Positions 1 through 9,778 are shown, numbered from the stretch's first letter. The stretch: 64,000 nt of DNA from Saprospiraceae bacterium (GCA_016711125.1 JADJTQ010000005.1:62001-126000); one strand, 5' to 3'. The notes: a model not told the origin generated them from the sequence alone. Numbers and translations: made by a program.

Positions 1-2
1 AC

Positions 3-185
3 GAAAATGAGGTGCACTTTCAAAAGCTGCAGGTGCAGATTGGTGAATCAGATTTGGGTTTTGTCGAAATAAAACCGATTGACCCCCTTCCGCTCATTGG
101 CGACTCGGTTATCGTCAATCAAGGCTCATTCTTCCTGTTAGCAGAGTCTAAGAAAGGTGAGGAAGGTGCCGGGCATGAGCACTAA
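3..185 (+). CDS. C-terminal tail of a CusB/HlyD-type efflux adaptor (partial)
   Basis: An open frame enters from the left edge and stops at 183-185, giving about 60 residues. It ends in a Ser-Lys-Lys-Gly-Glu-Glu stretch and a His-rich tip (GHEH), preceded by the pattern IGDSVIVNQGSFFLLAES. This matches the end of the periplasmic adaptor subunits of CusB/CzcB-type RND metal efflux pumps, which link the inner-membrane pump to the outer-membrane channel. The His-rich tip is common in metal-handling members. Only the last membrane-proximal segment is visible, so metal specificity cannot be judged. The family call rests on the tail alone. Confidence 0.5.
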   Translation, partial: ENEVHFQKLQVQIGESDLGFVEIKPIDPLPLIGDSVIVNQGSFFLLAESKKGEEGAGHEH

Positions 186-194
186 GAGGGATCC

Positions 195-300
195 TGGAGC
201 ACGGAGAGATCCTGGAGCCCGACATTAAGATATGGAGCACGGAGAGATCCTGGAGCCCGACATTAAGACCTGGAGCGCGAAGATCCTGAGGCCCCTTTAA
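195..300. repeat. 38-bp tandem repeat, two and a half copies
   Basis: A 36-bp unit beginning TGGAGCACGGAGAGATCC occurs at 195-230 and again, identical, at 233-268, separated by TA, so the period is 38 bp. A degraded third copy follows to about 295. Each unit also contains an internal near-repeat, GATCCTGGAGC. It lies directly behind the efflux adaptor stop codon and has no open frame of its own. Confidence 0.75.
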
Positions 301-301
301 A

Positions 302-342
302 CGATGAGAGACTCTGTGTTTCACATACATCGGGTTTTTTTT
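302..342 (+). terminator. possible rho-independent terminator
   Basis: CGATG at 302-306 pairs with CATCG at 328-332, an inner TGTG/CACA hairpin sits in the loop at 315-325, and a run of eight T residues follows at 335-342. It is placed to end transcription of the efflux adaptor gene. The outer stem is short, so it is only a moderate candidate. Confidence 0.35.
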
Positions 343-356
343 ATAAGTTTGAAGAT

Positions 357-1991
357 ATGTATCTGAGAGATGAATTAGATCAGCGAATTGCCGATTGTTT
401 GAATGAGCTCGACAGGTTCTGGCTTTTCGATCCCGTTGTCGAGGCTGCTGATGATTTGGAAGGTATTGATGAAGACTTTTTAACTATAGGAGAGGTCGAT
501 TTATGGGCTGCTGGATTGATTTTTGCGATTTCCAGACATAATGGTCTGTCAAGTCGAGGGTTTGATCTGGGCATTTCATTGGAAGATATTGGTACGTATT
601 ATACTCTGGATGAAGAAGTAGTGGAGAGCAAAGCAGATGAGCTACGTCGTACCTTGGATCTGGATACCAATGCCCATTTTTATCGGGATTTTAGTTTTCC
701 CTCGATCCACGATGAGTCGGATGAAGAAGAGGATCTTTGGACCAGCGCCTTGGCGATTTTCAAATACAAAATGAAAATAGGGTATAAAAAGTTAAATGAA
801 TTTGAGGAAGTGATTCAATCAACCTTGGAGTTCTGTCGTGAAGATGAAGATGAAGATGACTATTTACAAGTCATATCTATTAAAGCCAGGGGACAGCTCC
901 TGGAAATTGAGCTGGAGGGTTATGAGGGAGAAATCGATTTTTTCTGTTATCAGCTGGAGGAAGAAGGCTGGGATATGGTTGAATTGAGGTACGGGTATGA
1001 TGATTTGAATCGCTATACCCCGTCTGAGCACTATTCCTTATCGATGGAACAAAATGAGTCATTGAATCTCGGTAGCCAGGAATTTGAGAGCATTGAAGAA
1101 GTTGAAGCAGCGCTGGATGATTTGGTTGATAAGCGATTTGAAGATCTGAAGGAGAAAGAACCTCTCTCACCTGAAGCAGAAGCCTCCCTTGCAGTGATCA
1201 AGGCCTACCACTTGCCACGTATCGAGTCCATGGCCGAAGTAGATCGTGTATTAAAACTTTTTCCCGGATGTATTGAAGCATATATTTGCCTGGCAGGTTG
1301 GTTTCCTGAGCCGATGGGACGAATAAAAATGCTTAAAGATGCCATGAAATTGGGAGCCCAGTCAATGGATATTGAAGAAATTACCCGGGATGGAAACTGG
1401 TGGATTGACTATCGAACCCGACCCTATCTTCGGGCGATGCATCTTCTTGCCGAAGAATACCTTGACACAGGAAATGATCTGGAAGCATTTGAAGTTTTGT
1501 GGAGTTTGATTGAATTGGATGAAGCCGATCATCTCCTGAACCGGGTCATGTTACTTGAAGCCTCCATCCTGCGTAAAAATTGGATCGAGGCCAATAAAGT
1601 CTTTACCAAATATCCTAATGATGATAATCTCTCTTTTATCTATGGTAAGGCGATTTATTTATTCCATACACTTGGTAAAAAAGGTAAGACCAAGAGGGCA
1701 ATTATCGACGCCTACCATCGAAATAAATACCCTTTGCGTATGATTGTGGGTATCGAAGAGTACCCTGATTATCAGCCATTTTTTACGCCGGGAGATAAGA
1801 CCGAGGCCACTGAGGTCATCGACTTTCTCCTTGCCTGTTTTACCAATGAAAATAAGCTTGTCAAATACATCCTGGAAATTCTACTCAAAAATGAGGAATG
1901 GGAAAGAGAAGAAGATATCTTTGATATTTCAAAAGACTATTTTATTCCCAGTGCCAAGATCATTCCATTGGATAAGCGGTCAGATAATTAG
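357..1991 (+). CDS. acidic DUF6398-like / TPR-like protein
   Basis: This 544-residue protein is very rich in Asp and Glu, has no signal peptide and is presumably cytoplasmic. Residues about 40-105 (LTIGEVDLWAAGLIFAISR, then a helix-turn-helix-like stretch starting SLEDIGTYYTLDEEVV) resemble the DUF6398 domain, which often precedes SEC-C or pRiA4b ORF-3-like modules. Residues about 285-420 contain helical pairs (RPYLRAMHLLAEEYLDTGN followed by EAFEVLWSLIELDEADH) typical of tetratricopeptide-type scaffolds. No catalytic motif is visible. The start is the first ATG after the terminator-like hairpin. Its role is unknown; a scaffold or adaptor function is inference from the fold only. Confidence 0.8.
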   Translation: MYLRDELDQRIADCLNELDRFWLFDPVVEAADDLEGIDEDFLTIGEVDLWAAGLIFAISRHNGLSSRGFDLGISLEDIGTYYTLDEEVVESKADELRRTLDLDTNAHFYRDFSFPSIHDESDEEEDLWTSALAIFKYKMKIGYKKLNEFEEVIQSTLEFCREDEDEDDYLQVISIKARGQLLEIELEGYEGEIDFFCYQLEEEGWDMVELRYGYDDLNRYTPSEHYSLSMEQNESLNLGSQEFESIEEVEAALDDLVDKRFEDLKEKEPLSPEAEASLAVIKAYHLPRIESMAEVDRVLKLFPGCIEAYICLAGWFPEPMGRIKMLKDAMKLGAQSMDIEEITRDGNWWIDYRTRPYLRAMHLLAEEYLDTGNDLEAFEVLWSLIELDEADHLLNRVMLLEASILRKNWIEANKVFTKYPNDDNLSFIYGKAIYLFHTLGKKGKTKRAIIDAYHRNKYPLRMIVGIEEYPDYQPFFTPGDKTEATEVIDFLLACFTNENKLVKYILEILLKNEEWEREEDIFDISKDYFIPSAKIIPLDKRSDN

Positions 1992-2012
1992 GGATGAACT
2001 GGCAGTAATTTA

Positions 2013-2190
2013 TTAAGGTGTCAAAATTTCGAACATGTTGGGGTAATAGTTCTCACCGATGTCGATACCTCTTTTCATGCCTTGCAGATAGAGCATCCGG
2101 TCTTCATGATCGATAAAATATCCTAATCGGGCGGAAGAATGATGGTGATAGATTGACAATGTATGTACAATGAAAATGAGGTACTGGAAA
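2013..2190 (-). pseudogene. C-terminal gene scrap of unknown family
   Basis: Reading the minus strand to a TAA at 2013-2015 gives about 59 well-formed residues, including IYHHHSSARLGYFIDHED and ending in IGENYYPNMFEILTP. There is no in-frame start, and the segment abuts a broken SnoaL-like gene upstream. The composition is protein-like rather than random, so it is probably the tail of a lost gene. I do not recognise the family. Confidence 0.35.
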
Positions 2191-2199
2191 CGGCTATTC

Positions 2200-2585
2200 C
2201 TACCCCGGATTAGTCACCCCTCTCGGATCAAAGAAATTTTCCTGGTCAATAATTTTTCCATCGTCATCTACTTTAAATCGGTCAATAATTCGTAGCCGGC
2301 AAGCGGGTTGAATGATGTCGCAATAGAATTCTACAGAGACTCCGGAGGCATCTTTATGACATAAACGAAGTGCCTTTGACTAATTGGGGTAGGGGAGCCC
2401 ACCAGGTCTGCCGTAAGTTTCCTCTTCCGACAATAGGTACTTCTGATCCACCCGGATTAAGAGGCGCTCGCAGGGAAACGTTTTCGTGATAGGGTATTAC
2501 ATCAAAGTTTTTGCTCCCAAGACCGTCTACCACAATAGGTTTTGGCTATTTTATGAAGTTTCTGTACGCGATTATTTTGATCCAT
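2200..2585 (-). pseudogene. SnoaL/NTF2-like protein, broken by frameshifts
   Basis: Three minus-strand frames concatenate into one SnoaL-like (NTF2 fold) protein of about 125 residues. It starts MDQNNRVQKLHKIAK at 2585, continues FDVIPYHENVSLRAPLNPGG, and ends IDRFKVDDDG...NFFDPRGVTNPG with a stop at 2200-2202. Members of this superfamily bind or isomerise small hydrophobic compounds in a conical barrel. At least two frameshifts are needed. One, near 2552, is repaired by dropping one A from an A4 run; the other, near 2385, is not clearly at a homopolymer. It could be a true pseudogene or a product of assembly error. Confidence 0.6.
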
Positions 2586-2691
2586 GATTTTAGATTTTAA
2601 TCAATGATTATCAAATTTCTTTACTCCTAGATCGCCGAACCAGCGATCCAATTTTTATATAGTCCATCTCTCCATCTCTCCAATTAATCGT

Positions 2692-3078
2692 CTGCGCCGG
2701 TCGGCTTACCAATCCCTCCGGGCTTAGCAGTCCGACCTCGTCCGCAGTAGCTTTATGCGAAGGAGGTACTTTGGCAATTTTCCATTATCCATTTTCCACT
2801 ATCAATTAACTTCCTGCGCCGGTCGGCTTACCAATCCCTCCGGGCTTAGCAGTCCGACCTCGTCCGCCGTAGCTTTATGCGAAGGAGGTACTTTGGCAAT
2901 TTTCCATTTCCATTTTCCATTATCAATTAACTTCCTGCGCCGGTCGGCTTACCAATCCCTCCGGGCTTAGCAGTCCGACCTCGTCCGCCGCAGCTTTCTC
3001 CCGACTTCCGTCTCTCGTCTCCCGACTTCCGTCTCCCGTCTCCCTTCTCCCGACATCGGGCTTCGGTCTCCCGTCTCC
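2692..3078. repeat. 121-122 bp tandem repeat with internal palindrome, plus C/T-rich tail
   Basis: Copies begin at 2692, 2814 and 2935; the last is truncated near 2996. Each holds an inverted repeat, GGTCGG against CCGACC, enclosing CCTCCGGGCTTAGCAG, then a block reading GCGAAGGAGGTACTTTGG and an A/T-rich spacer made of repeated TTTTCCATT. After the third copy comes an 80-bp stretch iterating CTCCCGACTTCCGTCT and variants. The plus-strand open frame across the array is a product of the repetition. It resembles a REP-like intergenic element rather than a gene. Confidence 0.8.
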
Positions 3079-3473
3079 CTACACCATGTAATATTCCCAG
3101 GAAATTCGATCAGGGTCTTTAAAAGCAATGTATTCTTTTCCGAGTGTTTCGTCGATTTTAATTCCAGTATTTTCGACATTTGATTCATCTAAAGCTGCGG
3201 CTACCCGCACCAATTCTTCCCGTTTTTCACATCCCAATACCACATGATCCAGGCCCACCGTAAACGGATTAAAAACTTCATTTTTGGGAGTCTGTTCCAC
3301 TGGGCCCCGCACAGCGATCGCTGTGCTGCCTGCAAAAAATATGAATAAATTCGGTTTTCCATGACAATGTCAAATCCGAGCGTGTTTGTGTAGAATTTCT
3401 TCGAGCGATCGTAATCACTGCTTCTAAGCGTAAGATGGTGGATGCCGGGCGTGGCGGGTTTGATAGCAGGCAT
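3079..3473 (-). CDS. VOC (glyoxalase/bleomycin-resistance) family protein, frameshifted
   Basis: The first part starts MPAIKPATPGIHHLTLRSSD at 3473 and covers the first VOC beta-alpha-beta-beta-beta unit. The second part (PFTVGLDHVVLGCEKREEL to KDPDRISWEYYMV) covers the other. VOC proteins bind a divalent metal and act on small electrophiles or sequester drugs. Joining the halves needs one extra T in a T6 run on the coding strand near 3335-3340, which yields SYFFAGSTAIAVRGPVEQTP, a normal VOC sequence. The full product would be about 131 residues. A possible operator copy lies about 70 bp upstream of the start. Confidence 0.7.
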
Positions 3474-3543
3474 TTTCTGATTAATTTAGTATGATTTTCT
3501 AAATAATTTCTTGTAACAAATATCTAATCTACCTCTGGTATTG

Positions 3544-3561
3544 CATTGTAAAAATACGTCA
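3544..3561. promoter_or_regulatory. candidate operator copy 1 upstream of the VOC gene
   Basis: CATTGTAAAAATACGTCA lies about 71 bp upstream of the VOC start codon. Near-identical 18-mers occur at 18296-18313 and 19570-19587, in each case upstream of a minus-strand gene for a small protein. It is AT-rich with a fixed CG step, like a regulator site. The identity of any regulator is unknown. Confidence 0.4.
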
Positions 3562-3606
3562 ACTTAATTAGGACTGATCGAAGTAATTCCCAAAAGAGCT
3601 CCGGCC

Positions 3607-3984
3607 ATGGATGTGATGAGCAGAGCCCGCGAAGATGGTATTATCCGGGCGCACGGTATTTCGTGTCACTCGTTAGAGGCGCTCGAAACTGCGGCCGATA
3701 CCGATTGGGTACAAGTGGATCTGGCACGCTTTAATCCTACCGGAGCTAGGATGGATGCCGACATGCCGGTTGTGCGCAAAGTACTGCAAAAGATGAAAGC
3801 CAAAGGCAAAGGCATCATCGGTATGAAAGTTTTAGGCGCCGGATCGCTGGCTGATCGTATTGATGAGTGTCTACAATTTCAATTAGCCCATGAATTTATT
3901 GATTGCTTTACGATTGGCCAGGAAACGGTTGAGGAATTTTACGATCTGCAAAAGAGAATACCCGAAGCTAGTGTGAGAGGTTGA
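3607..3984 (+). pseudogene. C-terminal fragment of an aldo/keto reductase
   Basis: The 125-residue frame matches the second half of the aldo/keto reductase TIM barrel: REDGIIRAHGISCHSLEALE, then a DLARFNPTGARMD strand, GIIGMKVLGAGSLAD, and a final helix with FTIGQETVEEF. The N-terminal half, with the catalytic Asp, Tyr and Lys, is missing, and the upstream bases do not restore it in any frame. These enzymes normally reduce carbonyls with NADPH. The remaining fragment cannot be active, so it is most likely a deletion remnant. Confidence 0.7.
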
Positions 3985-4200
3985 ATGCAAAGTCGCGAAG
4001 AGGCGAAAGGCTTAGGATTGGATCGTTAAAATGCTGGTTCCGGAACGAAAAACTTATTGCTGCAGTTCTGTAGTTCAAATAGATTCAACGAGCCGGCTGC
4101 GGCAGGACCGATCATGACGATCATGCATTTGGGAAGAAAAGTCCACACCTAACCCCCTCAAGGTGGCCAAGAAGGCATCGGGTTTAGTGATCTCTTTACC
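3985..4200 (-). other. coding-like debris downstream of asnB
   Basis: Minus-strand frames here read ITKPDAFLATLRGLGVDF and, in another phase, MIVMIGPAAAGSLNLF ending in VPEPAF and a stop. They look like pieces of a former protein gene, but I cannot assign a family. No intact gene is present. Confidence 0.25.
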
Positions 4201-5874
4201 CTATCCCTTCACATAGGCGTCATCATGTACATTAGCAACGGCTCGCCCACTGGGATCATTCATGTTTTTAAAGGCCTCATCCCATTCTAAAGCAATTTTT
4301 GTACTGCATGCCACACTTGCCTCTTGAGGTACGCATAGGGCTGCAGCATCACTGGGGAAATGCTCAGCAAATATAGAGCGGTAATAAAATTCTTCCTTGT
4401 TGGTTGGTGTCTGCAAGGGAAATTTATATTTGGCATTAGCTAGCTGCTCGTCGGTCACTTCTTTGGCGACCATAGCCTTTAGGGTGTCAATCCAACTATA
4501 ACCGACGCCATCACTAAACTGCTCTTTCTGTCTCCAGGCAACACTGGCTGGCAACATATCTTCAAAGGCTTTTCGTACTACCCATTTTTCCATACGCTCC
4601 TTGTTGATCATCTTGTCCTGAGGATTGATACGCATGGCCACATCCATAAATTCCTTATCTAAAAAGGGGACCCGACCTTCAATACCCCACGCAGCTAAAC
4701 TTTTATTGGCCCGTAAACAATCATACATATGCAGTTTACTCAATTTTCTAACGGTCTCTTCATGAAATTCTTGGGCATTGGGTGCCTTATGGAAGTATAA
4801 ATAACCTCCAAATAATTCATCCGCTCCTTCGCCGGACAGTACCATTTTTATTCCCATAGACTTGATGACCCTGGCCATCAGATACATGGGAGTGCTAGCC
4901 CTGATGGTGGTAATGTCGTATGTCTCCAGTTTATAAATCACATCGCGAATCGCGTCCAATCCTTCTTGAATAGTGAATTTTATTTCATGATGGACCGTGC
5001 CGATATGGTCTGCCACTTTTCTTGCGGCAGCCAGGTCTGGAGAACCTTCAAGGCCTACAGAAAAAGAGTGCAATTGGGGCCACCAGGCGGTTTGTGTATC
5101 ATCGGACTCGATACGCATTTGGGCATATTTTTTTGCAATGGCCGAAGTCACTGACGAATCCAGGCCACCAGACAATAATACACCATAAGGCACATCACTC
5201 ATTAATTGTCTGTGTACAGCTGCTTCCAAAGCAGTTTTAATCGCCTGGATGCTGGTTTCATTGTCTTTAACCGCCTCATAATCAACCCAATCCCGCTGGT
5301 ACCATTGTACAAATTTGCCATCCAGGCTTGATAAGTAATGCCCAGGAGGAAACAGTTTAATCTCGGTACAGATCCCTTCCAATGCCTTAAGTTCTGAAGC
5401 TACATAAAATGTCCCGTTTTGGTCCCAGCCAATATAAAGTGGAATGATTCCCATGTGATCACGGGCCACAAAGTATTCGTCTTTTGCCACATTGTAAATG
5501 GCAAAGCCAAAGATGCCATTCATTTCGTCTAGGAAATCGACCCCCTTTTCCTGATATAGCGCCAAAATGATTTCACAATCACTTTCGGTCTGAAAGTTGT
5601 ATTTTCCTTCGAATTGCTTACGAAGTTGTCGATGATTATAGATTTCACCATTCGCCGCTAAAACCAAATTCTTGTCTTCGCTAAATAATGGTTGTTTTCC
5701 CGAGACCGGATCCACAATAGACAATCGCTCATGCGCAATAATCGCCTTGTCATTATCAAAAATGCCACTCCAATCTGGTCCACGGTGGCGGATAATTTTT
5801 GACATTTCTAAGATTTGAGGTCTCAAGTCTTCCGCCTTTTCCTTCAAGTCGAATGCACAAACAATTCCGCACAT
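4201..5874 (-). CDS. asnB: asparagine synthetase B (glutamine-hydrolysing)
   Basis: This 557-residue enzyme makes asparagine from aspartate, ATP and glutamine in the cytoplasm. The N-terminal Ntn glutaminase domain starts MCGIVCAF, so Cys2 is the nucleophile after Met removal, followed by RHRGPDWSG and ANGEIYNH. The synthetase domain has the ATP pyrophosphatase loop LLSGGLDSSVTSAIA near residue 235 and VLSGEGADELFGGY near residue 350. Length and domain order are those of the E. coli AsnB type. It stands alone on the minus strand with no obvious operon partner. The ATG is fixed by the requirement for Cys at position 2. Confidence 0.97.
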   Translation of the reverse strand: MCGIVCAFDLKEKAEDLRPQILEMSKIIRHRGPDWSGIFDNDKAIIAHERLSIVDPVSGKQPLFSEDKNLVLAANGEIYNHRQLRKQFEGKYNFQTESDCEIILALYQEKGVDFLDEMNGIFGFAIYNVAKDEYFVARDHMGIIPLYIGWDQNGTFYVASELKALEGICTEIKLFPPGHYLSSLDGKFVQWYQRDWVDYEAVKDNETSIQAIKTALEAAVHRQLMSDVPYGVLLSGGLDSSVTSAIAKKYAQMRIESDDTQTAWWPQLHSFSVGLEGSPDLAAARKVADHIGTVHHEIKFTIQEGLDAIRDVIYKLETYDITTIRASTPMYLMARVIKSMGIKMVLSGEGADELFGGYLYFHKAPNAQEFHEETVRKLSKLHMYDCLRANKSLAAWGIEGRVPFLDKEFMDVAMRINPQDKMINKERMEKWVVRKAFEDMLPASVAWRQKEQFSDGVGYSWIDTLKAMVAKEVTDEQLANAKYKFPLQTPTNKEEFYYRSIFAEHFPSDAAALCVPQEASVACSTKIALEWDEAFKNMNDPSGRAVANVHDDAYVKG

Positions 5875-6148
5875 AATCTTGTATCTGTTTTGTTTTATAA
5901 TGGATACATGTCCATCAGGTATAAAAATGACATGGTGTGATCTGCCTAAAAAATCGAGTTGGTGCTAATCAGAGCCATGTCAGCAGGCAAATATAAACCA
6001 TTTTACGTCGGCCTAGGTTTGGTGAATAGCTATTTATTCGGCCAAGGTGCTTTGAGTTAGCTAAGTAATTGACAATCAATGTTATAAAATATATCTTGGC
6101 CTGGAAGTCATAGAGTTGCATCGACAGTTAGTTGGATTTTATGAGGAT

Positions 6149-6421
6149 CTAAGAAGCCTCGAAATACACAACTTGAAACTGAGGCGTAGAGTCGCGACCT
6201 GGTGAGACGAGACGAAGGGTACTACCGGAAGCTGAATTGAATGTCTGATTTAAAGCCACTTCAGGCCATGCACGAAGTTCTGATTTATATCCTTTTACTC
6301 GGAGAAATAAGGTTTGTTTTCGGTAGATAACTCCAGTAATAAACTGTCTCTTAGGCATTTTTAATGGGTAGTTCTTCAATTCAAATGTTTTAACATTTAT
6401 TACTATTGAATTGCTCTGCAC
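6149..6421 (-). CDS. hypothetical 90-residue protein
   Basis: The frame begins MQSNSIVINVKTFELKNYP with a GAGGGG stretch a few bases upstream of the ATG, and ends SPGRDSTPQFQVVYFEAS. The alternating hydrophobic pattern suggests beta strands. There is no signal peptide, membrane span or motif I recognise. Just upstream lies a dense palindrome, so transcription from outside is unlikely. It may be a genuine small gene or a gene scrap. Confidence 0.3.
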   Translation of the reverse strand: MQSNSIVINVKTFELKNYPLKMPKRQFITGVIYRKQTLFLRVKGYKSELRAWPEVALNQTFNSASGSTLRLVSPGRDSTPQFQVVYFEAS

Positions 6422-6454
6422 CCCTCGACCCGACGCTAAAAGCTATGGGCGAGT

Positions 6455-6487
6455 CCCTCCGCCTAGGAGGCTACGGCCTCCGGAGGG
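6455..6487. repeat. nested palindrome with GGAGGC/GCCTCC stem
   Basis: GGAGGC at 6466-6471 and GCCTCC at 6476-6481 enclose the tetraloop TACG. An outer stem, CCCTCCG at 6455-6461 against CGGAGGG at 6481-6487, can compete with it. A second small hairpin, CCCC-TGAAT-GGGG, follows near 6500. The same GGAGGC-N4-GCCTCC stem recurs at 60671-60686, suggesting a REP-like family. Confidence 0.7.
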
Positions 6488-6569
6488 CAGCGTCTAACTC
6501 CCCTGAATGGGGAGAACCGGCTCTCCCGCTCAGTACCAGGATATTTTTCATTAAGATATCCGTTGATTG

Positions 6570-6800
6570 AATGCTTATCCGCTAATTGCCACCAATTATC
6601 GAGCATAGATTTATTAAATGGAGACCTTCGGAAAAGCACTATCCGCGTAAATTCGTAAAACCGTGGACAAAACAGAATGCTGTTGGTTTATCAAAATTGG
6701 TTGCATGCCTATCAGTCTGATAGCCGCCAATGAACAAAACGAAATGTTATTTGTCTTGTAAAACTGGTTGACCCTTCTCCGCTGATGGTGTTGGCAGTCG
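6570..6800. repeat. intergenic repeat family (about 132-135 bp), array 1
   Basis: Two divergent copies begin near 6570 and 6704. Each carries an ATGC(T/C)TATC block, a GCCGCCAATGAAC-like block and a TATCCGCGTAAATTCG/CCGTGGACAAAACAGAATGC block. Better preserved copies lie at 11563-11960 and 15860-16225. Small frames across it have no protein character. Confidence 0.6.
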
Positions 6801-6909
6801 ACTGTCGACTGAGGACCGCACACTGATAATGAACGCGGATCCTACTTCTTCGGAAGTTGAAAATAGTGATTCGCAGGCAACAACATGAGGAATGTTCATC
6901 CGCCAAGGA

Positions 6910-9778
6910 TTATACGCGGAATTCTCTGGGGCCCATGCCAATAGTCTCTTTAAACACTTTGCCAAAATAACTCGCATCTTTAAAGCCCAGGTCGAAGGCG
7001 ATTTCTCCTATTGATTTGTCTGTATTTGTTAATAATTCTTTTGCCCGGTAAACCTTCATTTCCCGGACGACATCCGTGAAACTTCTTGCAGTCAGTGCTT
7101 TCAATTTTCGGTAAAGCTGTGTTCGGCTGAGGTGTAGGTGCTGGGCAAGATCTTCGATTTGATAGTTTTCGTTCGAGAAATTATCTTCAATATGATTTCT
7201 GATTTTTTCCAGAAATGAATTTTCCTGGACTTGCCATTCGGTAGCATTTGAAATCGCTGATAGTGCAATTGGAGTTTTTCGCGGTTTTCAAGTAACTTTT
7301 CGATACGAATGTATAACTCCTTTTTGTCAAATGGCTTGGTTAAATAGGCATCGGCGCCTTCTTCCAGACCCTGAATACGGTCGTCTTGGGTGGATTTGGC
7401 TGTCAGTAAGATAACCGGTATATGACTGGTGCGACCATCATTTTTTATTTGCTGACAAAGTTGCAATCCATCCATTTGAGGCATCATAATGTCACTGATA
7501 ATTAGATCAGGTATTTGGTCAAATGCCTGACTAAGTCCGGATTTGCCATTATCAGCCTCTAATAATTGATAGTTATTTACTAATAATCTCGTGAGATAGA
7601 TACGTACGTCAGGATGATCTTCAATGATCAATATTTTTGGTAGCTCTTTTTTTTCTTTTTTTGTTGCTGAAGGTTGTTTATTTACTTTTTCGATCGGGAC
7701 CCTCTTTTTACCCATACTCTCCGGTACCCAGGTTTTAATTTCAGCGATTTGCCGAATGGGTAATTCGATGGTAAATATCGTGGCCTGGTTTAGAATACTA
7801 TTTACCGAGACTTTTCCTTCCAGAAGTTCAGTCAGTTCTTTCACCAGAGCCAGTCCAATGCCGGTGCCCTCACCTTGGCGAGTAGTTGTATGGTCAACTT
7901 GATAGAACCTATCGAATATTTTGTGGAGCTGGTCCGTTGGGATTCCTTTACCAGTATCCTGGACAGTTATCTGACAGAAACCAGTGGTACTCCTGGCTAC
8001 CCGAAGACTGATTTGTCCTCCTTCTGGGCTAAATTTGATGGCATTATGTACTAAGTTACTGAGAATACGTTCGAGCATTTGAGGGTCTGTGTCCATCCAG
8101 AGGCTATCTTCTAAGATTTGTAAATTAAATCTTTTGTTTTGTGATTCGGCCGGAGATCGGTAAGATTCTGATAAATATTTGATTTGGAATATGATGTCAG
8201 TCTGTATCCAATGCGGGGTCAAATGACCTGAGTCGATTTTATTCAAATCTAGCATTTGATTGACCAGGTCTAGGAGCTGCTGAGAATTTCTTTGAATTAA
8301 TTTTTTTTCTTCCGGTTGATTTTTTATTTGATCGGATATACCTGAAATTACGGTGAGAGGTGTGCGAAACTCGTGTGTGATATTGGTGTAAAGTTGAGTT
8401 TTAAATTGATCCAGTTCTTGCAGTCGCTCCTTTTCTTTTATTTCGATATCTCGAAGTTGGCGAGCGAGTGCATTTTGTTTTTCCGCTGCAATTCGTTCAT
8501 CCTGAAGTGCTTTAAATTGACGGGCCAATCCGAATGAGAGGAGGAGAAATGATACAGCGGTTGGAATGTCTGCATGAAAATGAAAGGAAAATGGATTAAA
8601 TTCATGAATGACTGCCACTATAGCTCCTGCAAGAATTGCAAAAAAGGCAAAGAGGAAGAATTTTGCATTTGGCTGATTTTTTATAAGTGCAAGAACTCCA
8701 GTAGTTAGTAGCAGAAGCTGGAGAATGATGGTGCCCCAGGTATGTGAGAAAAAAGTTACTTGATAGTAGGAACTGATTGTGAATTGATCGCCTATGATTA
8801 ATTGGACGAACACGTCAATTATTTCAAGTAATAGATTAAGAATTGTTATGGTGAAGAATATCTTTCTCCACTTGGGCAGGTATTTCTTTAGTTGGAGATA
8901 TTCATCCGTGAGTAAAGCCATGATGAACCAGGCGGCAAATAAAGTGCAGTTGATAATACCGAAGGAGAGAGAGGTGGTGGGAACTGCCCATATCTCGAAT
9001 AAGGACCCATTAAAAAAAGGATGCAATTAAGGTGTAAATAAAAGGGAAAGTGCCAGATAAAGGTATACCCTTATTCGATTGAATAAATAAACGATAAATG
9101 GTACAAGAAAACTGTAAATAGTATTCCTAAGACGATACCATCTTGCCATCTTTTATATACCATGTACCTAAGAAGACCAGAAGGTGATAGAAGAATTCCA
9201 CCAATTTTATTCGGGATCTGTTGTCCCAGGGAGAAAACGTTCTTCGGTGTTATTTTTAATAATATGGTGTCATTTGCAAAGAGATCTAGGGGAAGAAAAG
9301 GTATCTTTACGCCAGGAAAATAGAATTGCGCGTTTGGATCCTGATTGCCAAATAAAACAGGTCGCTCATTGTTTCTATAAGCAACTATTTTGGGAAAGTT
9401 TAAACTAAGGTGCCAGATTGTGCTTGCTTTCACATTTGAATGAATGATCAAGGCAAGCCAGAAGATAGAATCAGATTGAGGTAATGTTTTCTGGAAATTG
9501 AATGCTCTAAATCTGAGCTGCCTTTTGTTCGGTGGCGCAAGGAGGGTATAATTGGAACCATCTGGGTTCTGCACTTCCAGAAATTTATCCAGTAAATTAT
9601 ATTGGCCTTGAAGAAATTCAGGGGATAAGGTATCAATATCTATACCATGAGATGCAGATAAATTAGTGGTGGGTTTTAGTTCTGGTGGACTGCATCCAAT
9701 ATAGAATAGGGTGATCAGCACAATAAAGAAACCGAAATATTCAGTCCTTAAATCATCGACTGGTCTGTTTTTTGACAT
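6910..9778 (-). pseudogene. 7TMR-DISM hybrid histidine kinase/AraC regulator, broken
   Basis: The pieces reconstruct a protein of about 955 residues, paralogous to the intact kinase at 12238-15078. In order they are a lipoprotein-like leader (LITLFYIGC), a DISMED2-like periplasmic domain, seven membrane spans, HisKA (THEFRTPL), HATPase (VHNAIKF, GEGTGIGLAL), a receiver (IIED, SDIMMP) and an AraC DNA-binding domain. Breaks are a frameshift near 9080 (fixed by one A after TCA), an in-frame TAA at 9027-9029 and a frameshift near 7225-7235. It would sense an envelope signal and act as its own transcription factor. It follows the SnoaL-like and four-span membrane genes in the same direction. The number of breaks favours inactivation, although assembly error remains possible. 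Confidence 0.8.

Noticed and set aside
344..351. TAAGTTTG as a -7 promoter box
   Set aside because: It is only five bases before the ATG and has no -33 partner; a leaderless start cannot be shown.
2755..2970. Plus-strand 71-residue frame across the tandem repeats
   Set aside because: It repeats the same peptide because the DNA repeats; no protein character beyond that.
4966..5240. Three overlapping plus-strand frames inside asnB
   Set aside because: They are antisense to a full-length, well-conserved enzyme.
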